Assembly (NCBI GenBank): GCA_964559845.1
Contig: CAZLJF010000014.1
Span: 1-45,797 of the forward strand
Source: WSZY01 sp964559845
GTDB lineage: Bacteria; Pseudomonadota; Zetaproteobacteria; Mariprofundales; Mariprofundaceae
DNA length: 45,797 bases
Direction: 5' to 3'
The notes beneath the pieces are model-generated. The model was not told where the DNA came from and did no database searches. It saw only the letters and a list, made by a program, of their open reading frames with translations. The position numbers and the translations under genes were made by a program. Each line of letters opens with the position of its first letter. Position 1 is the first letter of the stretch. Positions 1-7,055 of this stretch are shown piece after piece.

Positions 1-885
1 CCATCGCAACACTTTACCTCCGTAAAGTGTTGCACTTCTATTTTGAGCCCGCCTAGCAATTTCTCTACTGGAAAATTCGTTGAAATTCCCGCCATCTTCA
101 GCAAGCAGTATAATCACCTCATCAAAAATGTAATCATTAACATAATCGACAATACCATTTGCTCCCCAATACGGTATTGAACCTTTCATTACTGAGCGCT
201 GTTCTGAGTTGAGCGGAATACGTTTATTATCTAAACAGTCAGCACAATCTCTTAACCGCACTTCCTTCCACTCCCCATCAAAGCCGGGGAAGCGTTTTTT
301 GCCGGTGAGCAGTTGCTGCATCAGCGCCTTTTTCTTTTGCTGGCTGTTTTCAATCAGCTTTTCGACCGTTTCAATGGCTTTGTCCCAAGTGGAAAGAATT
401 TGCGCGATTTTCTTTTGTTCATCCTTCCTCTTAGGGAAAAGAACGTGCAGCTTCTTTAGTTCACTTGCCTTTATTCCCTTGGCTGTCGAGCCAGTTCCCC
501 TGACATCGATCAAACGCTGCCCTCTTGCTGATAGCAAGTAATAAAGCAGGAAGTCGGGAAGAATCTTATTATTCGCCCGAAGAGTAACTGTCCTCTGTCC
601 TACAGCATATTTTCCAGCTGCCGGAAACCTACAGGCATTTCCAAGGGGGGCCTCCGTCGTAAACAGGATATCACCAACCTTGGGAATACCCCGCTTCATC
701 CATGCCTCATAATCTGCATAGGAGACAAACTCTTGGTTACTAAAGTCCAAATAACCTTTACGAACATTCTTAGCCGTAATAAGTGGAACCCCACCATCTG
801 ACTTGGGAACAGATTGACCTCGATAATCAATTATTTTTTCAAGAACCTTAACCAGAGGAGCTTCTTCCCAGCCCTCAGGAATCAT
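1..885 (-). CDS. hsdS: Type I restriction-modification specificity subunit HsdS (3' end beyond window)
   Basis: This is the DNA-recognition subunit of a type I restriction-modification enzyme. The frame is open from the ATG at 885 to the window edge (295 codons), so the C-terminus is missing. The first target-recognition domain occupies about residues 1-180; its start (PEGWEEAPL) is typical of HsdS. A conserved helical linker follows, with the TGKKRFPGFDGEWKEV motif near residue 205. A second target-recognition domain then begins and reaches the GGNFNEFSSREI segment before the edge. The start codon lies inside the preceding 40-codon remnant (875-997), so translation is probably coupled. A second, half-size HsdS lies at 3722-4327 in the same operon. 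HsdR is not in the window and may lie beyond position 1. Confidence 0.9.
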   Translation of the reverse strand, partial: MIPEGWEEAPLVKVLEKIIDYRGQSVPKSDGGVPLITAKNVRKGYLDFSNQEFVSYADYEAWMKRGIPKVGDILFTTEAPLGNACRFPAAGKYAVGQRTVTLRANNKILPDFLLYYLLSARGQRLIDVRGTGSTAKGIKASELKKLHVLFPKRKDEQKKIAQILSTWDKAIETVEKLIENSQQKKKALMQQLLTGKKRFPGFDGEWKEVRLRDCADCLDNKRIPLNSEQRSVMKGSIPYWGANGIVDYVNDYIFDEVIILLAEDGGNFNEFSSREIARRAQNRSATLYGGKVLRW

Positions 886-997
886 GCTTGCCTCCTTGCA
901 GCATCCGCTCTGCCTGCTCGATGGCTTTCAGGGTGTCTTCGGCTTCCTGCGCTTCACCATCCTCTGTCGTATAAAGAATCAAATGATTTTCATTCAT
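875..997 (-). pseudogene. 40-codon remnant resembling the N-terminus of RhuM-family proteins
   Basis: This short frame lies between the ORF6N-like remnant and hsdS. Its first 17 residues (MNENHLILYTTEDGEAQ) look like the start of RhuM-family proteins, which often sit between hsdM and hsdS. The normal DNA-binding and RhuM body is absent, and the frame passes straight into a charged helical tail (EAEDTLKAIEQAERMLQGG). It overlaps the stop of the upstream remnant by an ATGA junction and runs past the hsdS start. The coupling suggests it now serves mainly as a translated spacer. The RhuM resemblance is from memory of the family start and the match is short. An alternative is a genuine small coupling peptide. 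Confidence 0.5.
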
Positions 998-1281
998 GAC
1001 ATAACCCCACGAACTATTTTCCCCAAGTGGGAAAAATGGTTGGAAAAAGACCTATCCATGCGTTGGAGATCACAGTTTGTGACCAGTTCATGTTTTTCTT
1101 CTTTGGTCAGTTGAAACCTGAATTGTTCCGGGAAACAGGCAATATTTCTTTTCACTACTTGATTCAATCGCCCGATATGACCAAATATATCCACGCCATC
1201 GACATATAACCGGAACATGTCGAAAAAATCGTGTTTTATCGACATATCATCACTTGTGGCGGCATGACAGCCATCATTCAT
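994..1281 (-). pseudogene. Truncated second ORF6N-domain gene (95 codons)
   Basis: Residues from about 38 onward (GRLNQVVKRNIACFPEQF, then FQLTKEEKHELVTNC) match the core of an ORF6N (KilA-N-associated) domain. They align with the intact ORF6N protein at 1325-2200, which has LNQAVKRNADRFPEDF at the same place. The start of the domain is degraded, and everything after the LVTNCD segment is lost and replaced by an unrelated tail. Its ATG sits in exactly the same position relative to an HsdM C-terminal tail (1274-1309) as the intact ORF6N start does relative to hsdM. The frame is open and coupled on both sides, so it may still be translated, but it is too short to be a functional family member. 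Confidence 0.65.
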
Positions 1282-1309
1282 AGCCCAATTCCTTGAGATA
1301 ACCTGCCAT
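1274..1309 (-). repeat. Vestigial 3' end of a second hsdM
   Basis: These 36 bases on the minus strand encode MAGYLKELGYE plus a stop, identical in protein to the last 11 residues of HsdM (ending at 2193). The two DNA copies differ at three positions, all synonymous third positions. The copy lies 15 bases past the stop codon of the intact ORF6N gene and is followed by the same ATGAATGA stop/start overlap that follows hsdM. It marks the edge of a second hsdM-ORF6N unit, now almost wholly deleted. Synonymous-only divergence suggests the two tails came from separately maintained alleles rather than a recent duplication; this is an inference from few bases. Confidence 0.75.
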
Positions 1310-1324
1310 CCCTGCCGAGTCCAC

Positions 1325-2200
1325 TCACGGCAACCTCCGCAACACATCCAAAGCTTCTTTATCAAATCGGGAGAAGGCAAACATCTTTTTACCCAAATCT
1401 TTGAGCGATGCGCCAAAATGATAAACGGTGTGATTATCCAGAATCAGGAAACGGTCGTGCGATTGCCTGAATATCTTAATTTCAATGGGTGGATATTGTG
1501 CGTTATGTTTTTGCAGGTCGAGTTGCAGCGATTTACTGAATGTGTGCGTATAAATCGTGGCGCTGCAACCTGCTTTGCGTTTGGCAAGCAGAACCAAAGT
1601 ACTTTCATCCACATAATTATCGATTAACACAATCGATTTATCGGCTGATTTGATCAGATCTGATACAAATGCATAGGCATCAAACACCTGCCCATCAAAG
1701 AAAATGCCTTGCCTGGGCTTGATTTCCCTGGCTTCGATGGCTTCAAAAACCTTGTCCAGCCTGGTATCGGTGAGGCGCTGCTTCTGCTCAATTGTATTCA
1801 GTCTGTGAAAAACGGCGGCATTGTCGGCGATCCAGCGGCGCATATGGACGAATGCGCGGACAATTTCGACACTCACCCTTACCGCAGTCTCGCTCTTGAG
1901 TACAGAAGCAAGCATGGAAACCCCGGACTCCGTAAAGGCATACGGCGGACGCCGTAATCCCATCCTGTCACCATTGGAGGTCACAATTTGTGACTTCCAA
2001 TCTTCAAACTCCTGCTTGCTCAGCTGAAACATGAAGTCTTCGGGAAATCTGTCCGCATTTCGTTTGACCGCCTGATTCAGCGCCTTGGTTTCAACCTGAT
2101 ATAATTCAGCCAAATCCCTGTCGAGCATGACTTGCAATCCACGGATGGTGAAAATCCTGCTTTGAATATGCTGCTCGGAGATGGGCAACAGTTCATTCAT
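1325..2200 (-). CDS. ORF6N-domain protein associated with type I R-M operon
   Basis: This 291-residue protein has an N-terminal ORF6N domain (about residues 10-110, with VMLDRDLAELYQVETKALNQ and the SGVSMLASVL segment). A helical linker follows, and then a C-terminal domain with a phospholipase D-like signature (SHDRFLILD followed by YHFGASLKDLGKKMFAF, about residues 245-275). The PLD-like motif has Arg where the classical HxK lysine would be, so nuclease activity is doubtful. Such proteins are often found between hsdM and hsdS; their role in restriction or phage defence is not established. The start overlaps the last 8 bases of hsdM, indicating translational coupling. Confidence 0.85.
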   Translation of the reverse strand: MNELLPISEQHIQSRIFTIRGLQVMLDRDLAELYQVETKALNQAVKRNADRFPEDFMFQLSKQEFEDWKSQIVTSNGDRMGLRRPPYAFTESGVSMLASVLKSETAVRVSVEIVRAFVHMRRWIADNAAVFHRLNTIEQKQRLTDTRLDKVFEAIEAREIKPRQGIFFDGQVFDAYAFVSDLIKSADKSIVLIDNYVDESTLVLLAKRKAGCSATIYTHTFSKSLQLDLQKHNAQYPPIEIKIFRQSHDRFLILDNHTVYHFGASLKDLGKKMFAFSRFDKEALDVLRRLP

Positions 2201-3719
2201 ACCCCAATTCCTTCAGATAACCCGCCATCTCCTTTTCCAAATCGGCCAGCTTGCCTTTGAGTGCTTCGCGCTCCCTGAGCACGGCCATCAGGTCGATCTC
2301 TTCCTCTTCCTCGAAGGTATCGACATAGCGGGGGATGTTGAGGTTGAAATCGTTCTCCCTGATTTCATCGAGGCTGGCGAGGTAGGCGTATTTATCGACG
2401 GACTCACGCGCCTTGCAGGTATCGACAATCTTGCTCAGGTGCGCTTCGGTGAGGAAGTTCTGATTCTTGCCATCCTTGTATTCACGGCTGGCATCGATAA
2501 ACAGGACATTCTCATCTGCCTTGTTTTTCCTGAAGATCAGAATCGCCGCCGGGATGCCTGTGCCGTAAAAGAGCTTCTCCGGCAGGCCGATGACAGAATC
2601 GAGCAGATTTTCCTCGATCAGTTTCTTGCGGATTTTGCCCTCTGCCGCACCCCGAAACAGCACGCCATGCGGCACCACGACACCCATGCGCCCGCCGTTG
2701 TTCCCATGAGAAGCGGGTTTCATGGTCTCGATCATGTGCAAAATAAAGGCATAATCACCCTTGGTTCTGGGCGGCACACCTCGGCGGAAACGGCCATAGG
2801 GATCATGCTCGGCGCTCTCATGCCCCCATTTGTCCAGGCTGAACGGCGGATTGGCGACAATCACATCGAAATGCTTCAGCCGCCCTTCACCCTCCAGCAG
2901 CTTGGGATTGCGGATCGTATCACCCCATTCGATGCGGTGATTGTCCTCGCCGTGCAGGAACATGTTCATTTTGGCCAGCGCCCAGGTGGAGCCGATCGCC
3001 TCCTGCCCGAACAACGCATAGCGTCTGGAGCCGTCAAACCGCTGCTTGATCTGGTTGCCGCACTTCATCAACAGCGAGCCGGAGCCGCAGGCCGGATCGC
3101 AAATCTCATCGCCCTCGACAGGCTCCACCAGCCGGGCTATCAGTTCGGATACCTCCGGCGGCGTATAGAACTCGCCGGCCTTCTTGCCCGATGTGGCGGC
3201 GAAGTTTTTAATCAGAAATTCGTAGGCATTGCCGATCACATCCAGATTGCCGATGCGGGAGGGGCGCAGGTTCAGCGCATCTTTGGCGAAATCCTCCAGC
3301 AGATGACGCAGAATATCGTTTTTCTGCTTGTCATCGCCAAGCTTGTTGGAGTTGAAGCTGATATCCTGAAACACGTCGCGCAGCTTGGCGATGTTCGCCT
3401 CTTCAATCGCATGCAGCGCCTTGTCGATCCGCTCACCGTTGCCCGGCTCGAAGCGCGCCTCATACAGGGCGTAGAAGTTGGCCGAATCAGGCAACACAAA
3501 GCGCTCGTTCTTCATCAACTCGGCGATCAGCTCCGGCTCATCGCCGTATTCCGCCTCATACTGCTCCCTGTGATCCTGCCAGACATCGGAAAGGTATTTG
3601 AGGAAGAGCATGGTCAGCACGTAATCCTTGTAGATCGACGGATCGACCACGCCACGGAATGTGTCGCATGCGCCCCATACCGCCTTGTTGATCTCGTCCT
3701 GATTGATAGGTGAATCCAT
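2193..3719 (-). CDS. hsdM: Type I restriction-modification methyltransferase subunit HsdM
   Basis: HsdM transfers a methyl group from S-adenosylmethionine to the N6 of adenine at the site chosen by HsdS. The 508-residue protein has the N-terminal HsdM helical domain (about residues 5-130), the SAM-binding motif DPACGSGSLL (about 208-217) and the catalytic NPPF motif (about 290-293), followed by the usual N6-adenine methylase core. The ATG at 3719 is preceded by GAGGAGGGATAACA, a strong ribosome-binding site that overlaps the end of the half-size hsdS two bases upstream. The length is normal for the family and no damage is visible. Confidence 0.95.
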   Translation of the reverse strand: MDSPINQDEINKAVWGACDTFRGVVDPSIYKDYVLTMLFLKYLSDVWQDHREQYEAEYGDEPELIAELMKNERFVLPDSANFYALYEARFEPGNGERIDKALHAIEEANIAKLRDVFQDISFNSNKLGDDKQKNDILRHLLEDFAKDALNLRPSRIGNLDVIGNAYEFLIKNFAATSGKKAGEFYTPPEVSELIARLVEPVEGDEICDPACGSGSLLMKCGNQIKQRFDGSRRYALFGQEAIGSTWALAKMNMFLHGEDNHRIEWGDTIRNPKLLEGEGRLKHFDVIVANPPFSLDKWGHESAEHDPYGRFRRGVPPRTKGDYAFILHMIETMKPASHGNNGGRMGVVVPHGVLFRGAAEGKIRKKLIEENLLDSVIGLPEKLFYGTGIPAAILIFRKNKADENVLFIDASREYKDGKNQNFLTEAHLSKIVDTCKARESVDKYAYLASLDEIRENDFNLNIPRYVDTFEEEEEIDLMAVLREREALKGKLADLEKEMAGYLKELGYE

Positions 3720-3721
3720 TG

Positions 3722-4327
3722 TTATCCCTCCTCGCCATCTGACTGGTTATTTAAGACCTTGTTGGCGATTGCCGCCATTAATTGGTTATGATTTTCCGAC
3801 AGCATCTCAATAGCGACTCTCTGTTTCTTCCAGCACTCAATCATATCAACAACCTTTCGTTGCTCTTCAATTGATGGAGCTAAAACCGGAAGTTCGGAAA
3901 GCACGCTCTTTCTGATGCCGACAACCGCAGAACCTTCGGAAAATTTCCTGAAATATTTTTGTGCCGGCGCCTGATTAATCTGCCAGGCCAGAAACTCAGG
4001 CAACAATTGCGCATCCGATTTTACTCGCAGGTGAAAAAAGTGAGGGGATACCACAGCTTTCGGAGGGCAGCCGGTTGCCACCACAGCGTAATTGTTGATG
4101 CCGCGAGCAGCAAAAAGGATGTCGCCATTCTCCAGCCACATATCAGGCCGGCGCTTCGAAAGCTCCGTCTTTATCGCTCCACTCCAGTCTATCCCGGACA
4201 GAAGATCGACATCCTTCATCTGCACGGCCCTGACAGAACCATCCGGCACTTCAGGAACCCTCCCCCTGAACTGATACCCGGAAACAATTCCGGCGACCTG
4301 CCGAAGCACACTTCTCATACGGCACAT
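3722..4327 (-). CDS. Half-size HsdS-like specificity protein (single target-recognition domain)
   Basis: This 201-residue protein has one target-recognition domain (QVAGIVSGYQFRGRVP at about residues 10-25, then GDILFAARG and the AWQINQAPAQKYF segment). It ends with a conserved coiled helix (PSIEEQRKVVDMIECWKKQ) and a short tail. It is the length of one half of a normal HsdS and stops two bases before hsdM, so it is the first gene of the operon. Half-S proteins can act as homodimers recognising symmetric sites, or pair with other S fragments. Its relation to the full-size HsdS in the same operon is unknown. The ATG at 4327 gives the longest frame; an in-frame ATG lies three codons later. Confidence 0.85.
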   Translation of the reverse strand: MCRMRSVLRQVAGIVSGYQFRGRVPEVPDGSVRAVQMKDVDLLSGIDWSGAIKTELSKRRPDMWLENGDILFAARGINNYAVVATGCPPKAVVSPHFFHLRVKSDAQLLPEFLAWQINQAPAQKYFRKFSEGSAVVGIRKSVLSELPVLAPSIEEQRKVVDMIECWKKQRVAIEMLSENHNQLMAAIANKVLNNQSDGEEG

Positions 4328-4365
4328 TATTCACACTATCCCGATTGGTGCAATAATTTTGGTTT

Positions 4366-4453
4366 CACGCTTGCGAGCAGTAACGCAGCAGGACGGAAAA
4401 ACGGGCTATCCCGACAGGCAGCGCCAACACCGTAATTAGCGTTAACAGGCCCT
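4366..4453. repeat. Partial copy of a MITE-like repeat element
   Basis: This stretch matches the right half of the 271-bp element at 35012-35282. It starts at the shared CACGCTTGCGAGCAGTAACG and ends at the shared terminal AACAGGCCCT. Compared with that copy it lacks the left half and the internal hairpin segment (roughly 92-96 bases between the GCTGCGCC-like and CAGCGCCAACACC-like blocks). It lies between the start of the hsd operon and the AI-2E transporter gene, at the point where the scaffold breaks, which is expected of a dispersed repeat. Confidence 0.7.
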
Positions 4454-4635
4454 GATACACAAAGAATCAGCCTTCCGGCTNNNNNNNNNNNNNNNNNNNN
4501 NNNNNNNNNNNNNNNNNNNNNNNNNNNNNNNNNNNNNNNNNNNNNNNNNNNNNNNNNNNNNNNNNNNNNNNNNNNNNNNNAACACCGTAATTAGCGTTAA
4601 CAGGCCCTGATACACAAAGAATCAGCCTTCCGGCT
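4426..4635. other. Scaffold gap with identical 55-bp flanks
   Basis: Positions 4481-4580 are 100 N. The 55 bases immediately before (4426-4480) are identical to the 55 bases immediately after (4581-4635). This is the pattern produced when two contigs that share a k-mer-length end overlap are scaffolded with a fixed-size gap. The most likely true sequence is a direct join of the two, which removes 155 bases. The distance from the half-size hsdS start to the AI-2E stop codon would then be about 140 bp. No gene is interrupted. Confidence 0.85.
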
Positions 4636-5665
4636 TCACCTCTTCCGGCTCGATATCCGGCCCGATCAGAACGGCGATCCAGCGGGTTTCATCTTTCGCT
4701 TCCAGGGCAATCTTCACAATCATCGTAAGTGGTACGGAGAGCAGCATGCCGACCAGGCCCAGCGCCCAGCCCCAGAATACCAGCGAAACAAATACCACCA
4801 GTGTAGAGAGGCCGACACCGCGCCCCATGAAGCGTGGCTCCACAACATTGCCCATCAGCAGATTGATAACGACATAGCCGGCGCCAACGTAGATCACCGC
4901 ATCCGGGCCGAGCTGAACCAGTGCCAGCAGCAGTGCCGGAACAGCAGCGATAATCGAGCCGATATTGGGCACAAAGTTGAACAGCATGGCGATCAGACCC
5001 CACAAAATCGGATAATCGACACCAAGAACCGTTAACCAGACCGTCACAGCAGCACCGGTTGCAAAGCTGACGCCGGTCTTGATCAGCAGATAGCGGTTTA
5101 CGCTCTCCATAAAGCGTTTGATGGCATCGGTGGATGGTGCATGTTCGCCCAGAAAGGCCCACTTGTGCGGCAGTGCAACAGCCTCAAACATGATGAAAAT
5201 AACCGTCAGCACGATAAAAAAGGTGTTGGCCAACAGATTGCCGACACCGGAGAGGAATGCGCCTGCCATGCCCATGGCAGCGGAGAGATTGAGCAACTCA
5301 CGAACCGTGGTATCCGGAACGGCAATGCCATGTGCAAGCAGCCAGGCAAAAAACTGCGCCACCTGCTCCTCCAGCCTTGCCTGATAGTTCGGCAGGTTCT
5401 GCGAAAAATCGGATACCGAAGCGCCGGCAAAGGCGGTGAGTAACAGCCCCAGCAGAAGCAGCCCCGAAATGACAACAAAAACGGCTGCCGAGGCAGGAAC
5501 TTTGCGATCTATCAGCCACTGCATCGGCGGCAGGCAGATACAGGCGATAAATGCAGACATCAGAAAGGGAACCAGCAGCGGTGCTGCCGCCTGCATTCCG
5601 GCAATCAGAATGACCAGGCATGCGCCTGAGAGCAGCACTTTTTCACTTCCCGATGCCGATGACAC
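4622..5665 (-). CDS. AI-2E family transporter (putative permease)
   Basis: This 347-residue inner-membrane protein belongs to the AI-2E/TqsA/YdiK permease family. It has two pairs of N-terminal membrane segments (about residues 8-85) and a soluble segment (about 90-150). The conserved C-terminal membrane bundle follows, with FNFVPNIGSIIAAVPALLLA and the GNVVEPRFMGRGVGLSTLVV signature. Family members have been linked to export of autoinducer-2 or to ion transport, and the substrate cannot be told from sequence. The GTG start at 5665 overlaps the stop codon of the upstream BFD-like gene by one base, so the two are co-translated. Confidence 0.88.
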   Translation of the reverse strand: MSSASGSEKVLLSGACLVILIAGMQAAAPLLVPFLMSAFIACICLPPMQWLIDRKVPASAAVFVVISGLLLLGLLLTAFAGASVSDFSQNLPNYQARLEEQVAQFFAWLLAHGIAVPDTTVRELLNLSAAMGMAGAFLSGVGNLLANTFFIVLTVIFIMFEAVALPHKWAFLGEHAPSTDAIKRFMESVNRYLLIKTGVSFATGAAVTVWLTVLGVDYPILWGLIAMLFNFVPNIGSIIAAVPALLLALVQLGPDAVIYVGAGYVVINLLMGNVVEPRFMGRGVGLSTLVVFVSLVFWGWALGLVGMLLSVPLTMIVKIALEAKDETRWIAVLIGPDIEPEEVKPEG

Positions 5666-5871
5666 TATTCAAAATCCTTCAGGCGGGGATCATCAATCGC
5701 AAACGCGGTTTCGCCTGTTGCAAACGCCAGTTTCAGATAGGGCACGCAGCCTTCGCACTCCAGCCCTGCGCCTGTCTTTTCCTGCGCCTCTTCAAACGAA
5801 CCCGACACCCTGAGCTGCTCAAAGGTCTTGTTGATACATTCACAACGGTTTACCAGTGCCTTGTCACTCAT
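5665..5871 (-). CDS. BFD-like [2Fe-2S]-binding small protein
   Basis: This 68-residue protein has the cysteine pattern of bacterioferritin-associated ferredoxin domains: Cys10-x-Cys12, then Cys39-x2-Cys42 (ECEGC). Four cysteines with this spacing bind a [2Fe-2S] cluster in the family. It lacks the extended N-terminus of longer fusions and looks complete. It sits between a fatty-acid hydroxylase family gene (8-base overlap) and an AI-2E permease gene (1-base overlap), so all three are probably one transcript. A role in iron mobilisation from bacterioferritin is possible. An electron-transfer role for the membrane di-iron hydroxylase next door is equally plausible and is my inference. Confidence 0.75.
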   Translation of the reverse strand: MSDKALVNRCECINKTFEQLRVSGSFEEAQEKTGAGLECEGCVPYLKLAFATGETAFAIDDPRLKDFE

Positions 5872-6709
5872 TCATATCCCCCTTTGCCTGCTTTCCGGAA
5901 CTCCGCATCATCGGATACTGGCCTGTCGACCCGTGAAATGGCAAGCGCAGCATCCAGAAGAGCCGGTATGTCGGCTGCTTCTGAAACTGTTTCAGGCCAA
6001 TCGTCATGCCCTGATACCCTGATGCAGGCCGGGCGATATAGGTGCCGAAAAGGCGATCCCAGACAGAGAGATTGAAACCGAAATTGCTGTTGGTTTCCCG
6101 CCTGATCACAGAATGATGTACCCGGTGCATATCCGGCGTGACAAACAACATGCGAATCACTGCATCCACCGCTTTTGGCAAGCGGATATTACTGTGATTG
6201 AACATCGCCATACCATTAAGCACTATCTCGAACAGCAGTACCGCCGGGGCCGGAGCGCCGAGCAGAATCACAACGCCCATCTTGATCAGCATGGAGAAAA
6301 GAATCTCGACAGGGTGAAAGCGAAGGCCGGTGGTCACATCAATATCGCGATCGGCATGGTGTACCATATGCAGCCGCCACAACAGTGGAATGGTATGCAC
6401 TAGCAGATGTTGTGCATAGATCGCCAGATCAAGCAGAATCACCGCAATAGCAACGATGATCCAGTGCGGCCATTCAACAAGGTTAAGCAGCCCCCAGCCA
6501 TGCTCTGCCGCCCAGAGCGAAGCACCGATGGCGCCTGCGGGAAGAAGCAGGCGAACCAGCATGCCATTGAGTACAACGATGCCCAGATTGGCCGGCCAGC
6601 GCCGGTAGCCCTGTATCAAGCGTCTTTTAGGTGACGCCACTTCCCATACCGCCATCACTGCCAGCACAGTGATAAACATCAACAGCCGTATCCACGCCTC
6701 ATCACTCAT
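5864..6709 (-). CDS. Sterol desaturase / fatty-acid hydroxylase family membrane protein
   Basis: This membrane-bound di-iron oxygenase family protein has about four to five hydrophobic segments and the expected histidine clusters: HLLVH, then HMVHH (in WRLHMVHHADRD), FNHSN and HRVHH (in DMHRVHHSV). These histidines ligate the two iron atoms in the family. The ATG at 6709 (MSDEAW) is preferred. The frame could extend 10 codons to a TTG, but that codon lies in the T-tract of the terminator of the upstream gene. The 3' end overlaps the BFD-like gene by 8 bases. Substrate is not predictable. Confidence 0.85.
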   Translation of the reverse strand: MSDEAWIRLLMFITVLAVMAVWEVASPKRRLIQGYRRWPANLGIVVLNGMLVRLLLPAGAIGASLWAAEHGWGLLNLVEWPHWIIVAIAVILLDLAIYAQHLLVHTIPLLWRLHMVHHADRDIDVTTGLRFHPVEILFSMLIKMGVVILLGAPAPAVLLFEIVLNGMAMFNHSNIRLPKAVDAVIRMLFVTPDMHRVHHSVIRRETNSNFGFNLSVWDRLFGTYIARPASGYQGMTIGLKQFQKQPTYRLFWMLRLPFHGSTGQYPMMRSSGKQAKGDMNE

Positions 6710-6737
6710 GCGACAAACATAAGGCAGAGTGCCGAAC

Positions 6738-6765
6738 AAAAAAAGGCAGCCCGGAAGGGGCTGCC
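6738..6765 (-). terminator. Rho-independent terminator of the DUF2892 gene
   Basis: Read on the minus strand, an 8-bp stem (GGCAGCCC paired with GGGCTGCC around a short GAAG-type loop) is followed by seven T. It lies 27 bases after the stop codon of the DUF2892 gene and separates it from the hydroxylase operon. Confidence 0.85.
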
Positions 6766-6791
6766 GTCACACAACATAACACATTGGGAAT

Positions 6792-6986
6792 TTACTTGGT
6801 TGACTTGGTTGAGCAGGTGTTCATGCCAAGGACTGCATAAAGAGGACAGAAGTTGATCAGCACTGTTACCACCGGAACCACACCAATCCATGCCCAGACA
6901 GGGCCACCCATTACTGCCCATGCAATCAATGCCACACCGACCACAAGACGTAAAACCTTATCAATACCGCCTATATTTGCTTTCAT
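6792..6986 (-). CDS. DUF2892 family small inner-membrane protein
   Basis: This 64-residue protein has the DUF2892/YgaP-membrane-domain pattern: MKANIGGIDKVLRLVVGV, two membrane helices (about residues 10-27 and 31-48) and the NFCPLYAVLGMNTC segment with two conserved cysteines. The function of stand-alone DUF2892 proteins is unknown; in YgaP the domain follows a rhodanese. The start is supported by AGGAGG seven bases upstream. The gene has its own promoter region with a palindrome at 7034-7055, and the Crp/Fnr-type regulator is directly upstream on the same strand. Confidence 0.88.
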   Translation of the reverse strand: MKANIGGIDKVLRLVVGVALIAWAVMGGPVWAWIGVVPVVTVLINFCPLYAVLGMNTCSTKSTK

Positions 6987-7012
6987 TATAGCCTCCTGAA
7001 AACGCTGATATT

Positions 7013-7055
7013 CCTATAATAGCCGAACCGCTTTGACATCACAGTGACAATGTCA
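7013..7055 (-). promoter_or_regulatory. Candidate operator and promoter of the DUF2892 gene
   Basis: An inverted repeat TGACAT-N10-ATGTCA spans 7034-7055 and contains a 13-bp palindrome GTGACAATGTCAC. On the minus strand a -10-like TATTAT lies at about 7015-7020, followed by the AGGAGG and start codon at 6986. The operator centre is about 40 bases from the expected transcription start, the usual position for class II activation by Crp/Fnr proteins. The operator overlaps the stop codon of the Crp/Fnr gene itself. That this regulator binds here is an inference. Confidence 0.45.

Noticed and set aside
2181..3713. A 510-codon plus-strand open frame opposite hsdM
   Set aside because: It is the antisense shadow of hsdM in a GC-rich gene; its translation has no family motif, while the minus frame has complete methyltransferase motifs.
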